Assembly (NCBI GenBank): GCA_007130885.1
Contig: SLRQ01000090.1
Location: 1-43,122, forward strand
Direction of reading: 5' to 3'
Origin: Deltaproteobacteria bacterium
GTDB taxonomy: Bacteria > Myxococcota > Myxococcia > SLRQ01
DNA length: 43,122 nucleotides
Of this stretch, positions 1-6,707 are shown piece after piece; positions within the stretch are counted from its first letter, which is position 1, and the number at the start of each line of letters is the position of its first letter. The position numbers were made by a program, and so were the translations under genes. The notes beneath the pieces were generated by a model that saw only the letters and a program-made list of their open reading frames with translations, was not told where the DNA came from and ran no database searches.

Positions 1-1
1 G

Positions 2-625
2 CAGCTCTTTCCTTTCCAGAACTGGGGTTCCAGCTTCGTGGGAAGCATCGCCGAGCCCCCCCCAGGCGGTAACCCAAACGTTGGAGACCTATGGCGCTTG
101 GTAGCCGCTGTCGACGGTACGAAGGTCACCTTCCAGCCGGCCGTGCACGGCAACGTGACCCTGAATGCGGGCGACTGGATACAGTTCCAGACGCACCAGC
201 ACTTTCATGTTTCTTCACAGGGGCCGGACCATCCGATATTGCTCTCGCAGTTTTTCGTCGGCCAGAACGCTCATGGCGGCAGCATGGGCGACCCCACCAT
301 GATTCTGTCGGTTCCGTCAGAGCAGTACCGGAAGGACTACAACTTCATTACGACGGAGACCTTTGCGAGAAATTACATTAACGTGGTCAGGCCCACCGGA
401 GCCACGGTGAAGCTCGACGACCAGGAGCTGCCGGCGGGCTGCTGGACGAATATCTCCGGAACCGCATACGAGGTTTGCCGACACGAGTTGGACGGCGGAA
501 CCTACTCTGTAACCGCCGAGGAGCCGATAGCGGTGACGGTTTACGGCTTCGACGGCTATGTGTCCTACGGCTATCCAGCCGGGCTGGATCTGCGCCCCAT
601 CGTGGAAGGCGAGCCGGATTGGTGA
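2..625 (+). CDS. IgGFc-binding-type secreted protein, C-terminal part
   Basis: Only the 3' end is present: the frame is open from base 2, so the true start lies before the window, and 207 residues remain. The segment reads like the C-terminal part of the IgGFc-binding domain of secreted proteins in Myxococcota and relatives. Visible cues are a start around QLFPFQNWG, a mid-domain patch of beta-strand-like sequence with paired His residues (THQHFHV), a PSEQY motif followed by DYNF, and a Gly/Tyr-rich end (VYGFDGYVSYGYPAG). These proteins are exported; their ligand in bacteria is unknown and the vertebrate name should not be read as a function. The frame ends with TGA and runs open for about 85 more codons, but a domain ending at this Gly/Tyr motif is normal for the family. 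No partner gene is visible. Confidence 0.75.
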   Translation, partial: QLFPFQNWGSSFVGSIAEPPPGGNPNVGDLWRLVAAVDGTKVTFQPAVHGNVTLNAGDWIQFQTHQHFHVSSQGPDHPILLSQFFVGQNAHGGSMGDPTMILSVPSEQYRKDYNFITTETFARNYINVVRPTGATVKLDDQELPAGCWTNISGTAYEVCRHELDGGTYSVTAEEPIAVTVYGFDGYVSYGYPAGLDLRPIVEGEPDW

Positions 626-1321
626 CAGAAGGTTCGGCGATTTGCCTGCTCGCGCACAGCTAGAACAGGAACAACAAGATATTACAGGCCCCGAGTAGTC
701 GAAGAAGAGGTTCTTTCCGGTGATGGTGTAATCAACATTAAGACAACGAGTGCCATCGGCTCTATTCAACCGGCGCTTCGACTCGGCGGAGATACTGATT
801 CCGTCGTCGCCCTCCGAGGAGACGGGCTGTTCTTGGTCCGGCACCACTGTCCGGTAGGCGGTGACGAACGCCCGGTATAGCTCCCTGAAAGTGGCGGCAA
901 CCGCCTTGCTCGCAGCATGGCACAGGGTAGCGAACCCCTTCTTCAGCTTCGAGGGTCGAACGCTTGTCGCGTAACATGAAAAATCGACATGCCGCCGCGG
1001 ATCATGTCGCTTTTCGCTTGACGGGTTTTTGGAAGACAAAAACGCGCGCGTCCCGGGTGCTCTCATGGGCAGCGTTCTCCCTGCCTAGGGCGCTGCCTGC
1101 CGGGCGAACACGGCCTGGTCTGCCTTTGAAGCGATATTAGGGGGAGAACGCACGCTCAACCCTGCTCCGGGGCTCGCAAATACCGCATGATATGATTCTC
1201 GTGTCGTCGAGAGAGAAGTTCTGCAAGACCTTTGCAAACTCAACGCGCCGGCACTCTTTAGCTCTCACGCCTGCATCGGCCGTGAGGGGAGGGGAGCCGG
1301 GCCGAACACGGGGGAACGATC
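626..1321. other. Gene-poor stretch with a possible transposase relic
   Basis: About 700 bases separate the first gene from the HNH gene. A minus-strand frame is open here but does not read as one intact protein. Only its 976-813 part resembles a known protein (next entry). I see no tRNA, terminator or clear promoter; the last 100 bases are the likely leader of the HNH gene. Confidence 0.5.
813..976 (-). pseudogene. Relic of a REP-associated (Y1-type) transposase C-terminus
   Basis: Part of a minus-strand reading frame contains a Pro/Lys-rich stretch, then LCHAASKAV, then TFRELYRAFVTAYR. This resembles the C-terminal tail of long REP-associated tyrosine transposases of Myxococcota-like genomes, which carry a 'PLCHA' motif followed by an amphipathic helix of the type FREAYRAFV. 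The catalytic part (HUH and Tyr motifs) is absent and what follows does not match, so it would be a decayed fragment. The assignment rests on recalled family patterns only. The alternative is a chance frame opposite non-coding DNA. Confidence 0.35.
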
Positions 1322-2860
1322 ATGAAGGCCAACAGCAGCGCTCTGTCCGCTCTCTCCAACAACGATCTCCTCGCCGCCACCCGCTCGCTCGTCGGTCGCT
1401 CGAACGAGGTGACCTCCGACCTCATCGCTCACCTTGCCGAGGTCGATTCGCGGAAGCTCTACCTGGAGCAGGCGCAGCCCTCACTTTTTGCCTGGTGCGT
1501 CGCGGAACTGGGCTGCTCGGAGGACGTCGCCTGCAACTGGATCGCCGTCGCCAGGTCGTCGCGTCGGTATCCGGGTGTGCTCGATACCCTGCGCGAAGGC
1601 AAGGTGCATCTCACTGGCCTTCGCATGCTGGCGCCACACCTCACCGGCGAAGGGCACCGCGCGCTGCTGGCGGAGGCGGCCGGCAAGTCGAAGAGAGACA
1701 TAGAAGAGCTCATCGCGAGGATAGCGCCGCGTCCCGCGGTGCCGACCTCGATCCGAAAGCTGCCCGGACCAAGGAGCGGCGGCACGCGGGACGGGGAGGG
1801 AGGCAAGAGGAACGGGCTCGAGGCGGGCGGCGGTTCGGCCGGTGGCAGTGGGGCGGATGCGACACCGGCTTGGATGGCGCAGTTCACCTCCGGCGTTGGC
1901 GCACCCGGCGACCTCGTGCCCGCCACCAACGACGACGGCCTCGGCTTCGGCGGCGGTCTCCGCGCCGGCGCGGATCATGCCTCGGCTGCCGGGACGGGTG
2001 GGGCCGGTCGGCACGACGGTCGGGAAGCGCGGCCTGCTTCCGACACCGGTCCTCGGCCTGCGGGAGGAGCGTGCCGGCCGGACTCTGGTGATGCGGCTGG
2101 GCTCCTTGGCACTGCGCCGGCGACGGGCCGTCCTGCTCTCGAGGCATCTCGAAGGCGCGGCAAGGTCGAGCCGCTCTCCGATGAGGCTTACAAGGTCACG
2201 TTTACCGCCTCGCGCCGGCTGCGGGACAAGATCCGCCGGGCAAGGGACCTGCTCGGTCATCAGGTCCAAGACGGCGACCTCGCCGAGATTGTCGAGCGCG
2301 GCATCGACCTCTTGATCGAGGACACGAGGAAGAAGCGCTTCGCGGTGGGACGTAAGCCCCGGGCGAGCAAGAGGGATTCCAGGAAGATGGGGGTCGGCGA
2401 GGCGAACCACACGCCCGTCGCCGGACAGGAGGCCCAGGTTTCATGGCACAGACAGGCGAACAACACGCCCGCCGCCGGGCACGAGGCCCACCCATCGCCG
2501 CACGTCCAGACGGCCGGGTCGGACGCCCAGCGGAAGGAACGACCATCGCGACACATTCCGGCGGAGGTGCGGCGAGCCGTTATCGAGAGAGACGGCGAGC
2601 AATGTACGTTCCTCGACAAGCGAGGAAGGCGATGCCCGGAGCGGCGGCGCCTGGAGCTCGATCACGTCGAAGGGTTTGCGCGGGTCGGCCGGCATACGGT
2701 CGAAGAAATTAGGCTTCGATGCCGCTCTCATAACCAGTGGGAGGCGGAGAGGATGTACGGCCGATCGTTCATGGACAGGAAGCGCGGCGCCAAGGCGTCC
2801 GCGCCGGGGCGGACGAAAGGAGGGGTTTACCCCGCACATTCGCACTGCGGGAGACCCTGA
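1322..2860 (+). CDS. HNH endonuclease, DUF222/13E12-like family
   Basis: A 512-residue protein with the usual layout of dispersed HNH genes. The N-terminal helical part (about 1-140) covers DLLAATRSLVGRSNEV through LTGLRMLAPHLT. A low-complexity Gly/Ala/Arg-rich linker (about 145-280) follows. Then comes a conserved basic helical segment (VEPLSDEAYKVTFTASRRLRDKI, about 283-345), and a C-terminal HNH nuclease (about 412-485) with ERDGEQCTF, a Cys pair, LELDHVEGFA and CRSHNQ. The metal-binding DH and HN residues are present, so the nuclease may be active. Just before it lies an 18-residue imperfect tandem repeat. The ATG follows a gggga leader. Such genes are often multicopy and behave like selfish or accessory elements; the biological target is unknown. 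The GC-rich linker makes long spurious frames on the other strand. The frame continues open after TGA into a HigA-like scrap. Confidence 0.8.
   Translation: MKANSSALSALSNNDLLAATRSLVGRSNEVTSDLIAHLAEVDSRKLYLEQAQPSLFAWCVAELGCSEDVACNWIAVARSSRRYPGVLDTLREGKVHLTGLRMLAPHLTGEGHRALLAEAAGKSKRDIEELIARIAPRPAVPTSIRKLPGPRSGGTRDGEGGKRNGLEAGGGSAGGSGADATPAWMAQFTSGVGAPGDLVPATNDDGLGFGGGLRAGADHASAAGTGGAGRHDGREARPASDTGPRPAGGACRPDSGDAAGLLGTAPATGRPALEASRRRGKVEPLSDEAYKVTFTASRRLRDKIRRARDLLGHQVQDGDLAEIVERGIDLLIEDTRKKRFAVGRKPRASKRDSRKMGVGEANHTPVAGQEAQVSWHRQANNTPAAGHEAHPSPHVQTAGSDAQRKERPSRHIPAEVRRAVIERDGEQCTFLDKRGRRCPERRRLELDHVEGFARVGRHTVEEIRLRCRSHNQWEAERMYGRSFMDRKRGAKASAPGRTKGGVYPAHSHCGRP
2401..2508 (+). repeat. 54-bp imperfect tandem duplication inside the HNH gene
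   Basis: Two consecutive 54-base units (2401-2454 and 2455-2508), nearly identical over their first 37 bases, encode two 18-residue units starting ANHTPVAGQEAQ and ANNTPAAGHEAH. They lie in the linker between the basic helical segment and the HNH domain. The reading frame is preserved. Confidence 0.8.
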
Positions 2861-2917
2861 CGCGAACCCGAACTGGGATGGGGACGGTTGGTGGCTTTCG
2901 ACAGCTTCGAAGTCTGT

Positions 2918-3013
2918 ACCCGCGTAACCGGCATGAGCGCCGACTTCTGGCTCGGCCTTCGACAGGACTGGGGCTTGTGGCACGCCCTACGAACTAAGGA
3001 GTCGGCGGAGCAG
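2918..3013 (+). pseudogene. HigA-type antitoxin C-terminal scrap
   Basis: Directly after the HNH gene the frame encodes RVTGMSADFWLGLRQDW followed by GLWHALRTK. This looks like the end of HigA (XRE addiction-module antitoxins), whose C-terminus typically reads GTSPEFWLNLQ..YDL. No helix-turn-helix part and no HigB toxin are visible, and the frame runs on into the complement of selC, so it is a remnant. It suggests that a toxin-antitoxin module or larger element once sat beside selC. The match is by eye over about 25 residues. Confidence 0.4.
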
Positions 3014-3016
3014 CGA

Positions 3017-3116
3017 TGGCGGCAGCGCACAGGAATCGAACCTGCCGGCGCCCTGGAGCGCAGGACGCCCATCGGTTTTGAAGACCGAGGCCGGCACCAG
3101 CCGTGCTTCCGCTGCC
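3017..3116 (-). tRNA. selC: tRNA-Sec (anticodon UCA), selenocysteine
   Basis: On the minus strand a 100-base tRNA with encoded CCA can be folded. The acceptor pairs GGCAGCG with CGCTGCC, with a G-G mismatch at the eighth position. The anticodon stem TCGGT/ACCGA carries loop CTTCAAA, giving anticodon UCA. A long variable arm has nine pairs (GGCGTCCTG with CAGGGCGCC), and the T arm is GCAGG, TTCGATT, CCTGT. The discriminator is G and CCA (complement at 3017-3019) is encoded. The UCA anticodon, the long extra arm and the T-arm closely matching Escherichia coli selC identify it as the selenocysteine tRNA, charged by SerRS, converted by SelA and delivered by SelB at UGA codons with a SECIS element. 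A promoter-like pair sits just upstream. No selA, selB, selD or clear selenoprotein gene lies in this window. Confidence 0.93.
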
Positions 3117-3122
3117 GGCGGC

Positions 3123-3151
3123 AGGTTACGACCGGCGGGGCGCTCATGCAA
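3123..3151 (-). promoter_or_regulatory. Likely selC promoter
   Basis: Reading the minus strand, TTGCAT (3151-3146) and TAACCT (3128-3123) are separated by exactly 17 bases. The -10 ends six bases before the mature tRNA 5' end at 3116. Each box matches only 3 of 6 consensus positions, but spacing and placement fit a housekeeping promoter with little or no leader. Confidence 0.45.
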
Positions 3152-3619
3152 GTTGAGCTGCGTCGGTTTCTGTGCGGTTGCCGAGACTGCTCTCTAGCGT
3201 CCCGGTCCCATTCCAAGCTGGGGGGGATTTGTCGGCTATTGATGAACCTTGCGACAGGGAGCCGAGCCTCTCAACTCGAAAAGGGATGTCGCACCTGTTA
3301 CGGGATGGATGTGCCTATGGGTGCCGACCACTCGAGAGCCGCGAAGCCTCGTTGAGTGCCTTCACGCAAGCGGGCTCACCGACGACGAACGCTCAAACAG
3401 CAAGTAGTAGGGTCATTCAACACGGGGAGAAGGCGAGGGCGGTTTTTCATTTCTGTTCCCGTGGCCGTTGCGTTCATAGTTCTAGGTCCACGGGCGTACA
3501 GTCGTGTCTTCGCTCGTCGCCCCCGCCGGATCCCCTACCCGGCGGTGGCGGTATGCACCCTCGACTCCGCCGCGTTCCAGGCTGACTGGCCGGACGCGCG
3601 GCCTTAATGGAGGAAGATT
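3152..3619. other. Gene-poor stretch upstream of selC
   Basis: Nothing protein-like is recognised between the selC promoter and the acidic secreted protein. The several open frames here have no recognisable motifs, signal peptides or ribosome-binding sites. One hairpin-forming repeat lies at 3523-3545. Confidence 0.5.
3523..3545. repeat. GC-rich inverted repeat (7-bp arms)
   Basis: CCGCCGG (3523-3529) and CCGGCGG (3539-3545) form perfect arms around a 9-base loop. No T tract follows, so a classical terminator is unlikely. It could be a single REP-like palindrome or a leader hairpin of the next gene. Confidence 0.5.
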
Positions 3620-4333
3620 ATGATTCGTTATTTGCTTACGGCTGTTCTAACCTTTGGTCTCGCGGCACAAGCATGGGCGCAGGAAGCAGAGGACCGTCCG
3701 GACGAGCAGGCGGCGATGGATTTTGTGGATGAATTCGCCAAGGACCTCGCTCATGATGCAGACGCCTACATGGACCGGCTCTCCTTCCCGGTGCAGGTAT
3801 CCGTCGTTACCGGCGATGGAGAGGTCCTCTCGGGTACCTTCAACGAAGACGAGTACCGGCTGCTTGGTCACCTGCCCACCGGAGAAATCCGGGTGCACGC
3901 GGCTCAACAAGCCATGATCCGGCAGGCGGACGAGATGCTCGGCCTTGGCGGAGATATGGACGAAGAGTATGCCGAGGAAGAGGAAATGGTGGTGGAGGAG
4001 GAGCTGGCCCTGATGCCTCGGGAAGGCGTCATCGATGAGGTGAACATTCGAACCACCGACACCGACGTGACCTTCTTGAACGATAGCGTCGCCTTCGTTC
4101 GAACCACCGTCATCATCGGCGATGAGCCCGAGGTCGTGGGTGCCGTCACCAACGACGATGAAGCAGAGGTCGCGGAAGATATGAACGACGAGCTGGTCGA
4201 AGAGGAGGAGCTTGCGGTAAGGCCGGAACCCCGCCACGTGGAAATGCAGCTCGGCGCGGTGCTGATTCGCGAGGAAGGTGAATGGCGAGTCAAGAGCCTG
4301 ATGACAAGCCCGTGTGAGCATTACCAGCAGTAG
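3620..4333 (+). CDS. Secreted acidic protein, possible NTF2/SnoaL-like fold
   Basis: A 237-residue protein with a clear signal peptide (MIRYLLTAVLTFGLAAQAWA, cleavage after AWA) and a good ribosome-binding site (ggagg, about 8 bases before ATG). The mature part is strongly acidic, with two Glu-rich runs (around residues 113-130 and 185-198) and very few Lys. The pattern of an N-terminal helix, a strand with VSVVTGDGEVLSG, later VAFVRTTVIIGD, and a terminal REEGEWRVKSLM resembles NTF2/SnoaL-like domains, whose last strand typically reads 'GEWRI'. The function is unknown; such secreted domains often bind small molecules or partners. It is monocistronic, followed by a strong terminator and a convergent gene. 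The Glu-rich insertions could bind cations; that is inference. Confidence 0.75.
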   Translation: MIRYLLTAVLTFGLAAQAWAQEAEDRPDEQAAMDFVDEFAKDLAHDADAYMDRLSFPVQVSVVTGDGEVLSGTFNEDEYRLLGHLPTGEIRVHAAQQAMIRQADEMLGLGGDMDEEYAEEEEMVVEEELALMPREGVIDEVNIRTTDTDVTFLNDSVAFVRTTVIIGDEPEVVGAVTNDDEAEVAEDMNDELVEEEELAVRPEPRHVEMQLGAVLIREEGEWRVKSLMTSPCEHYQQ

Positions 4334-4401
4334 AGAATCAATGACGGCCTGGCTTCTCGAGTAGACGTTTTTGTCCGCATGGAAGCGAGGCCCATGCCAT
4401 G

Positions 4402-4430
4402 GCGGGAGGACGCGGTGGGCGTCCTCCCGC
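4402..4430. terminator. Bidirectional stem-loop terminator
   Basis: GCGGGAGGACGC (4402-4413) and GCGTCCTCCCGC (4419-4430) form a perfect 12-bp stem with a 5-base loop, followed by gtttgcaatt. It lies between convergent genes, 68 bases after one stop codon and 8 bases beyond the other, so it probably ends transcripts from both sides. The T tract is short on either strand. Confidence 0.85.
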
Positions 4431-4438
4431 GTTTGCAA

Positions 4439-5116
4439 TTAAAGGTCGATCAGCCCCAAACGCAACGCCTCGACGACGGCCTCCACATGCGTGGACACAC
4501 CCAGCTTGCGGTAAATGTGTGAGAGGTGGCTTCTCACGGTTCGGCGCCCCATGCTCATGACGTCACCGACCTCCGCGTTCGACAGGCCTTTCCCGAGAAA
4601 AAGGAGGATCTCTATTTCGACCTCCGTCAAGCCGTGCCGGGTCTCTTCCCGCGTCGAGGATTTTACGCTTTGAAAGTAGTTCCAAAAGCGCCGAGCTATC
4701 CTCGCCTCGATTACCGTTCCGCCGTCCCACACCTCATGAATTGCTGCGGCAATCTTCTCGTGCGCAATGCGCTTGACCAGATAGCCGGCGGCGCCTGCCC
4801 GCACCGCCTGATAGACCTTTGTTTCATCGTCGAAGGTGGTGAGAATCAGCACCTCGATCTGGGGATGCCTCGGTTTGAAGATCTTCAGGAAGGCCAGCCC
4901 GTCCATTCCAGGAAGCTCGAGGTCCAGAAGCACCACCTGTGCTCCCGTCTCGGGGATGGCCTCGAGTGCTTCCTCCGCGCTCATCGCCGACCCGGCCACC
5001 GTTATTCCTTCTTGCGTCGACAGGTACTTTTCGAGCGTTCGAAGCAGCCTTGGCTGATCTTCGACCAGAAAGACTGAAACCGGCTCTGTTGCCTTGCAGG
5101 TTGCTCCTGTGCTCAT
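4439..5116 (-). CDS. NarL/FixJ-family response regulator
   Basis: A 225-residue two-domain regulator. The N-terminal receiver has the acidic pair (E19-D20), the phospho-acceptor D65 (VVLLDLELPGMDG), the switch Thr (LILTTFDD) and the conserved Lys (YLVK, about 115). The C-terminal LuxR-type helix-turn-helix (about 160-225) shows LTEVEIEILLFLGKGLSNAEV and RTVRSHLSHIYRKLGV, the hallmarks of NarL proteins. I chose ATG at 5116 because the longer frame only adds a 21-residue Arg/Pro-rich tail unlike the family. No histidine kinase adjoins it, so it is an orphan regulator whose partner kinase is elsewhere. It follows a zinc-ribbon and a lipoprotein gene on the same strand with gaps of about 100 bases, so cotranscription is possible but not shown. 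Confidence 0.9.
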   Translation of the reverse strand: MSTGATCKATEPVSVFLVEDQPRLLRTLEKYLSTQEGITVAGSAMSAEEALEAIPETGAQVVLLDLELPGMDGLAFLKIFKPRHPQIEVLILTTFDDETKVYQAVRAGAAGYLVKRIAHEKIAAAIHEVWDGGTVIEARIARRFWNYFQSVKSSTREETRHGLTEVEIEILLFLGKGLSNAEVGDVMSMGRRTVRSHLSHIYRKLGVSTHVEAVVEALRLGLIDL

Positions 5117-5215
5117 GACAGCTTCACTTGGGCGTTCGGCTGGCTTACGACCATAGCAGAGTCGAAGGGCGCATGGCACCGCCGCTGCCGCCGCTGGCTG
5201 GGCATGATGCCCCCG

Positions 5216-5446
5216 TTAGGCTCGGCCCGGTGAAGCGGCGTCCATGACGAACCCACACCACACGCACCTGCCTCCCCTCTCCTCCATGGGAAGCCGGCAG
5301 CCCGGACATCTTGGGGAGGCCTCTTCCCTTGCGGATGCGGCGGGGGGTGGAGAGGCTCGCTTCGCCTGTCCTTCCAGATGTCCGACGCGCCTCTCGAGAT
5401 TTCCAACTCTCTTCTCTAGGTCGTTCAGGCGCGGTCCAAGCTTCAT
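5216..5446 (-). CDS. Small coiled-coil/zinc-ribbon protein
   Basis: A 76-residue protein from the inner ATG at 5446 (the frame allows 93). Residues about 3-30 (GPRLNDLEKRVGNLERRVGHLEG) form heptads typical of a short coiled coil. A Ser/Ala/Pro linker leads to a C-terminal CPGC and CVWC pair with about 13 residues between them, a likely zinc ribbon. There is no signal peptide, so it should be cytoplasmic. The combination suggests an oligomeric metal-binding adaptor; no function is recognised. It lies between a lipoprotein gene and a NarL-type regulator on the same strand. Its small size leaves some doubt, but the spaced Cys pairs argue for a real gene. Confidence 0.55.
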   Translation of the reverse strand: MKLGPRLNDLEKRVGNLERRVGHLEGQAKRASPPPAASAREEASPRCPGCRLPMEERGGRCVWCGFVMDAASPGRA

Positions 5447-5550
5447 TCTGGCGCCGCCTGTGTGGCCTTTGGCTCTTGTTTCTCGTGACACTGTCAAGAG
5501 AGTCTCACGCCGGGGCCCTGTGGGCCAGAAAACAACCCAAGGAGGTGGGC

Positions 5551-6180
5551 TCAGTCTCTATCTCGGCGGGTCCACCTATCGATGGTGCCATCACCGTTCA
5601 AGTCCTCGCCGATTCTGTCGATCTTCCCATCCTCCCAGAACTCGAAGTAGTTGGCTCTACCGTCTCCGGAGGTGTCCCTCTCCTTGCGTACCAGGCGGCC
5701 GTTTTCGTAGTACTTCCAAAGGTCCGTTTGTTGGTTGAGCGTAAGGTCCGCTTCTTTTCGGATTAGACGCTCGCGGTCGTCGTAGAAGTTCCAGATGTCT
5801 ATGACGCCGCTGAAGTCCAGGTCGAAAGCTTCCTTCAACAGACGTTCGCCATCTTCGTAAAAACGCCAGATGTCGATTCTGCCGTTCCCGTTGAGGTCTA
5901 TGTCTTTCCGAAGCAGGACTTCCGGTCGGTTGGGAATCACCCTGTAGTGATTGATGATGTTTGGCCTGCCATCGTTATTGACGTCTATGGCGACAGCCTG
6001 ATCGCCCGGCTCGGGCTCCGGGGTCCACGCTTGCTGCTCGGTGGACGGCTCGTCCGCACGGTCGTCTTCGATTTGCTCTCGCGCGGCCGAGCATCCGCCA
6101 AGACTCGAAAGCAAGACAGAGAACGCTGTCACAACAGCGGCGGAGGTGTGCACACCGGAATGGGCTGTCGCCTTGGGCAT
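5551..6180 (-). CDS. Repeat lipoprotein with Asp/Gly-rich loops
   Basis: A 209-residue predicted lipoprotein. The N-terminus is hydrophobic and ends in a lipobox-like LSSLGGC, giving a lipidated Cys near residue 30. A Glu/Pro-rich linker is followed by five or so imperfect repeats of about 28 residues. Each pairs a Ca-binding-like loop (DVNNDGRPN, DLNGNGRID, DTSGDGRAN, DLNGDGTID) with an aromatic strand (IWRFYEDGERLLKE, LWKYYENGRLVRKE). The DxDxDG-like loops recall EF-hand/dockerin calcium loops, so extracytoplasmic calcium binding is plausible. Similar lipoproteins occur in Myxococcota without known function. It is divergent from the ribbon-helix-helix gene. Confidence 0.75.
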   Translation of the reverse strand: MPKATAHSGVHTSAAVVTAFSVLLSSLGGCSAAREQIEDDRADEPSTEQQAWTPEPEPGDQAVAIDVNNDGRPNIINHYRVIPNRPEVLLRKDIDLNGNGRIDIWRFYEDGERLLKEAFDLDFSGVIDIWNFYDDRERLIRKEADLTLNQQTDLWKYYENGRLVRKERDTSGDGRANYFEFWEDGKIDRIGEDLNGDGTIDRWTRRDRD

Positions 6181-6370
6181 GGTGGTAATGAAGTATGCTG
6201 GTGTGAGGTAGGGCCGGTCAAGCAGGTTTACTGGATCCCAGCCTTATGTGGGCGTATATGTATGGTCATGTCGGTCCGTGCTCTTCGCTCCGTTGGTGGA
6301 GGGAAATCCCGGGTCCGACCGGCCTGCCGGCCGAGGCAATAAATATGCAACGCGGAGCGATGGTGGGGCA

Positions 6371-6574
6371 ATGGCTAGGAACAAGATAAGCACAACCGTT
6401 TATATTACGGCGGAGCAGAACGAGAAGCTGAAGCTCTTGAACGAGAAGACCAAGGTTCCCATAGCGGAGTACATCCGCCAGGGAATAGACATGGTCCTGG
6501 CTCGTCACAACGAGCTTCTCCCGGGTCAGCTCACGTTCGAGGACAGCTTGCGCAAGAGCTCGGGGCGCAAGTGA
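6371..6574 (+). CDS. Ribbon-helix-helix DNA-binding protein
   Basis: A 67-residue protein starting at the ATG at 6371; the longer frame starts 41 codons earlier with sequence unlike the family. ISTTVYITAEQNEKLKLLNEKTKVPIA provides the beta strand and first helix and AEYIRQGIDMVLARHNE the second helix of a CopG/Arc-type ribbon-helix-helix dimer. The acidic/basic tail (LTFEDSLRKSSGRK) is short. Such proteins bind operator DNA and often repress their own promoters. There is no toxin-like neighbour, so an antitoxin role is not supported. It lies about 130 bases before lepA and may share its transcript. Confidence 0.8.
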   Translation: MARNKISTTVYITAEQNEKLKLLNEKTKVPIAEYIRQGIDMVLARHNELLPGQLTFEDSLRKSSGRK

Positions 6575-6707
6575 GACGAACGAACACTTCGGGTGAGACG
6601 GCGGTTGAAGCCGTATCGGGATCACGGCGGTAATCTCCGGCTTAGGTGAGTCCGCTTTCGGGCGGGTGGCCAATGGCCGGTACAGCACTACTAACAATGG
6701 GAGACGG

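Noticed and set aside
623..880. Selenocysteine read-through of the TGA ending the IgGFc-type gene, because about 85 codons stay open beyond it
   Set aside because: The domain ends naturally before the stop, the extension has no Cys-redox motif and I see no SECIS-like hairpin directly after the TGA.
317..1066. A 249-codon minus-strand frame as one intact gene
   Set aside because: Its 3' half overlaps the surface protein gene and has no recognisable sequence. Only the 813-976 part resembles a protein family, so I list that part alone as a relic.
1459..2410. Long minus-strand frames within the HNH gene
   Set aside because: They are Arg/Pro/Ala-rich shadows of a GC-rich linker and the HNH frame has clear domain motifs.
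3172..3607. Two open frames upstream of the acidic secreted protein
   Set aside because: No start site, signal or motif supports them; the composition is that of non-coding GC-rich DNA.
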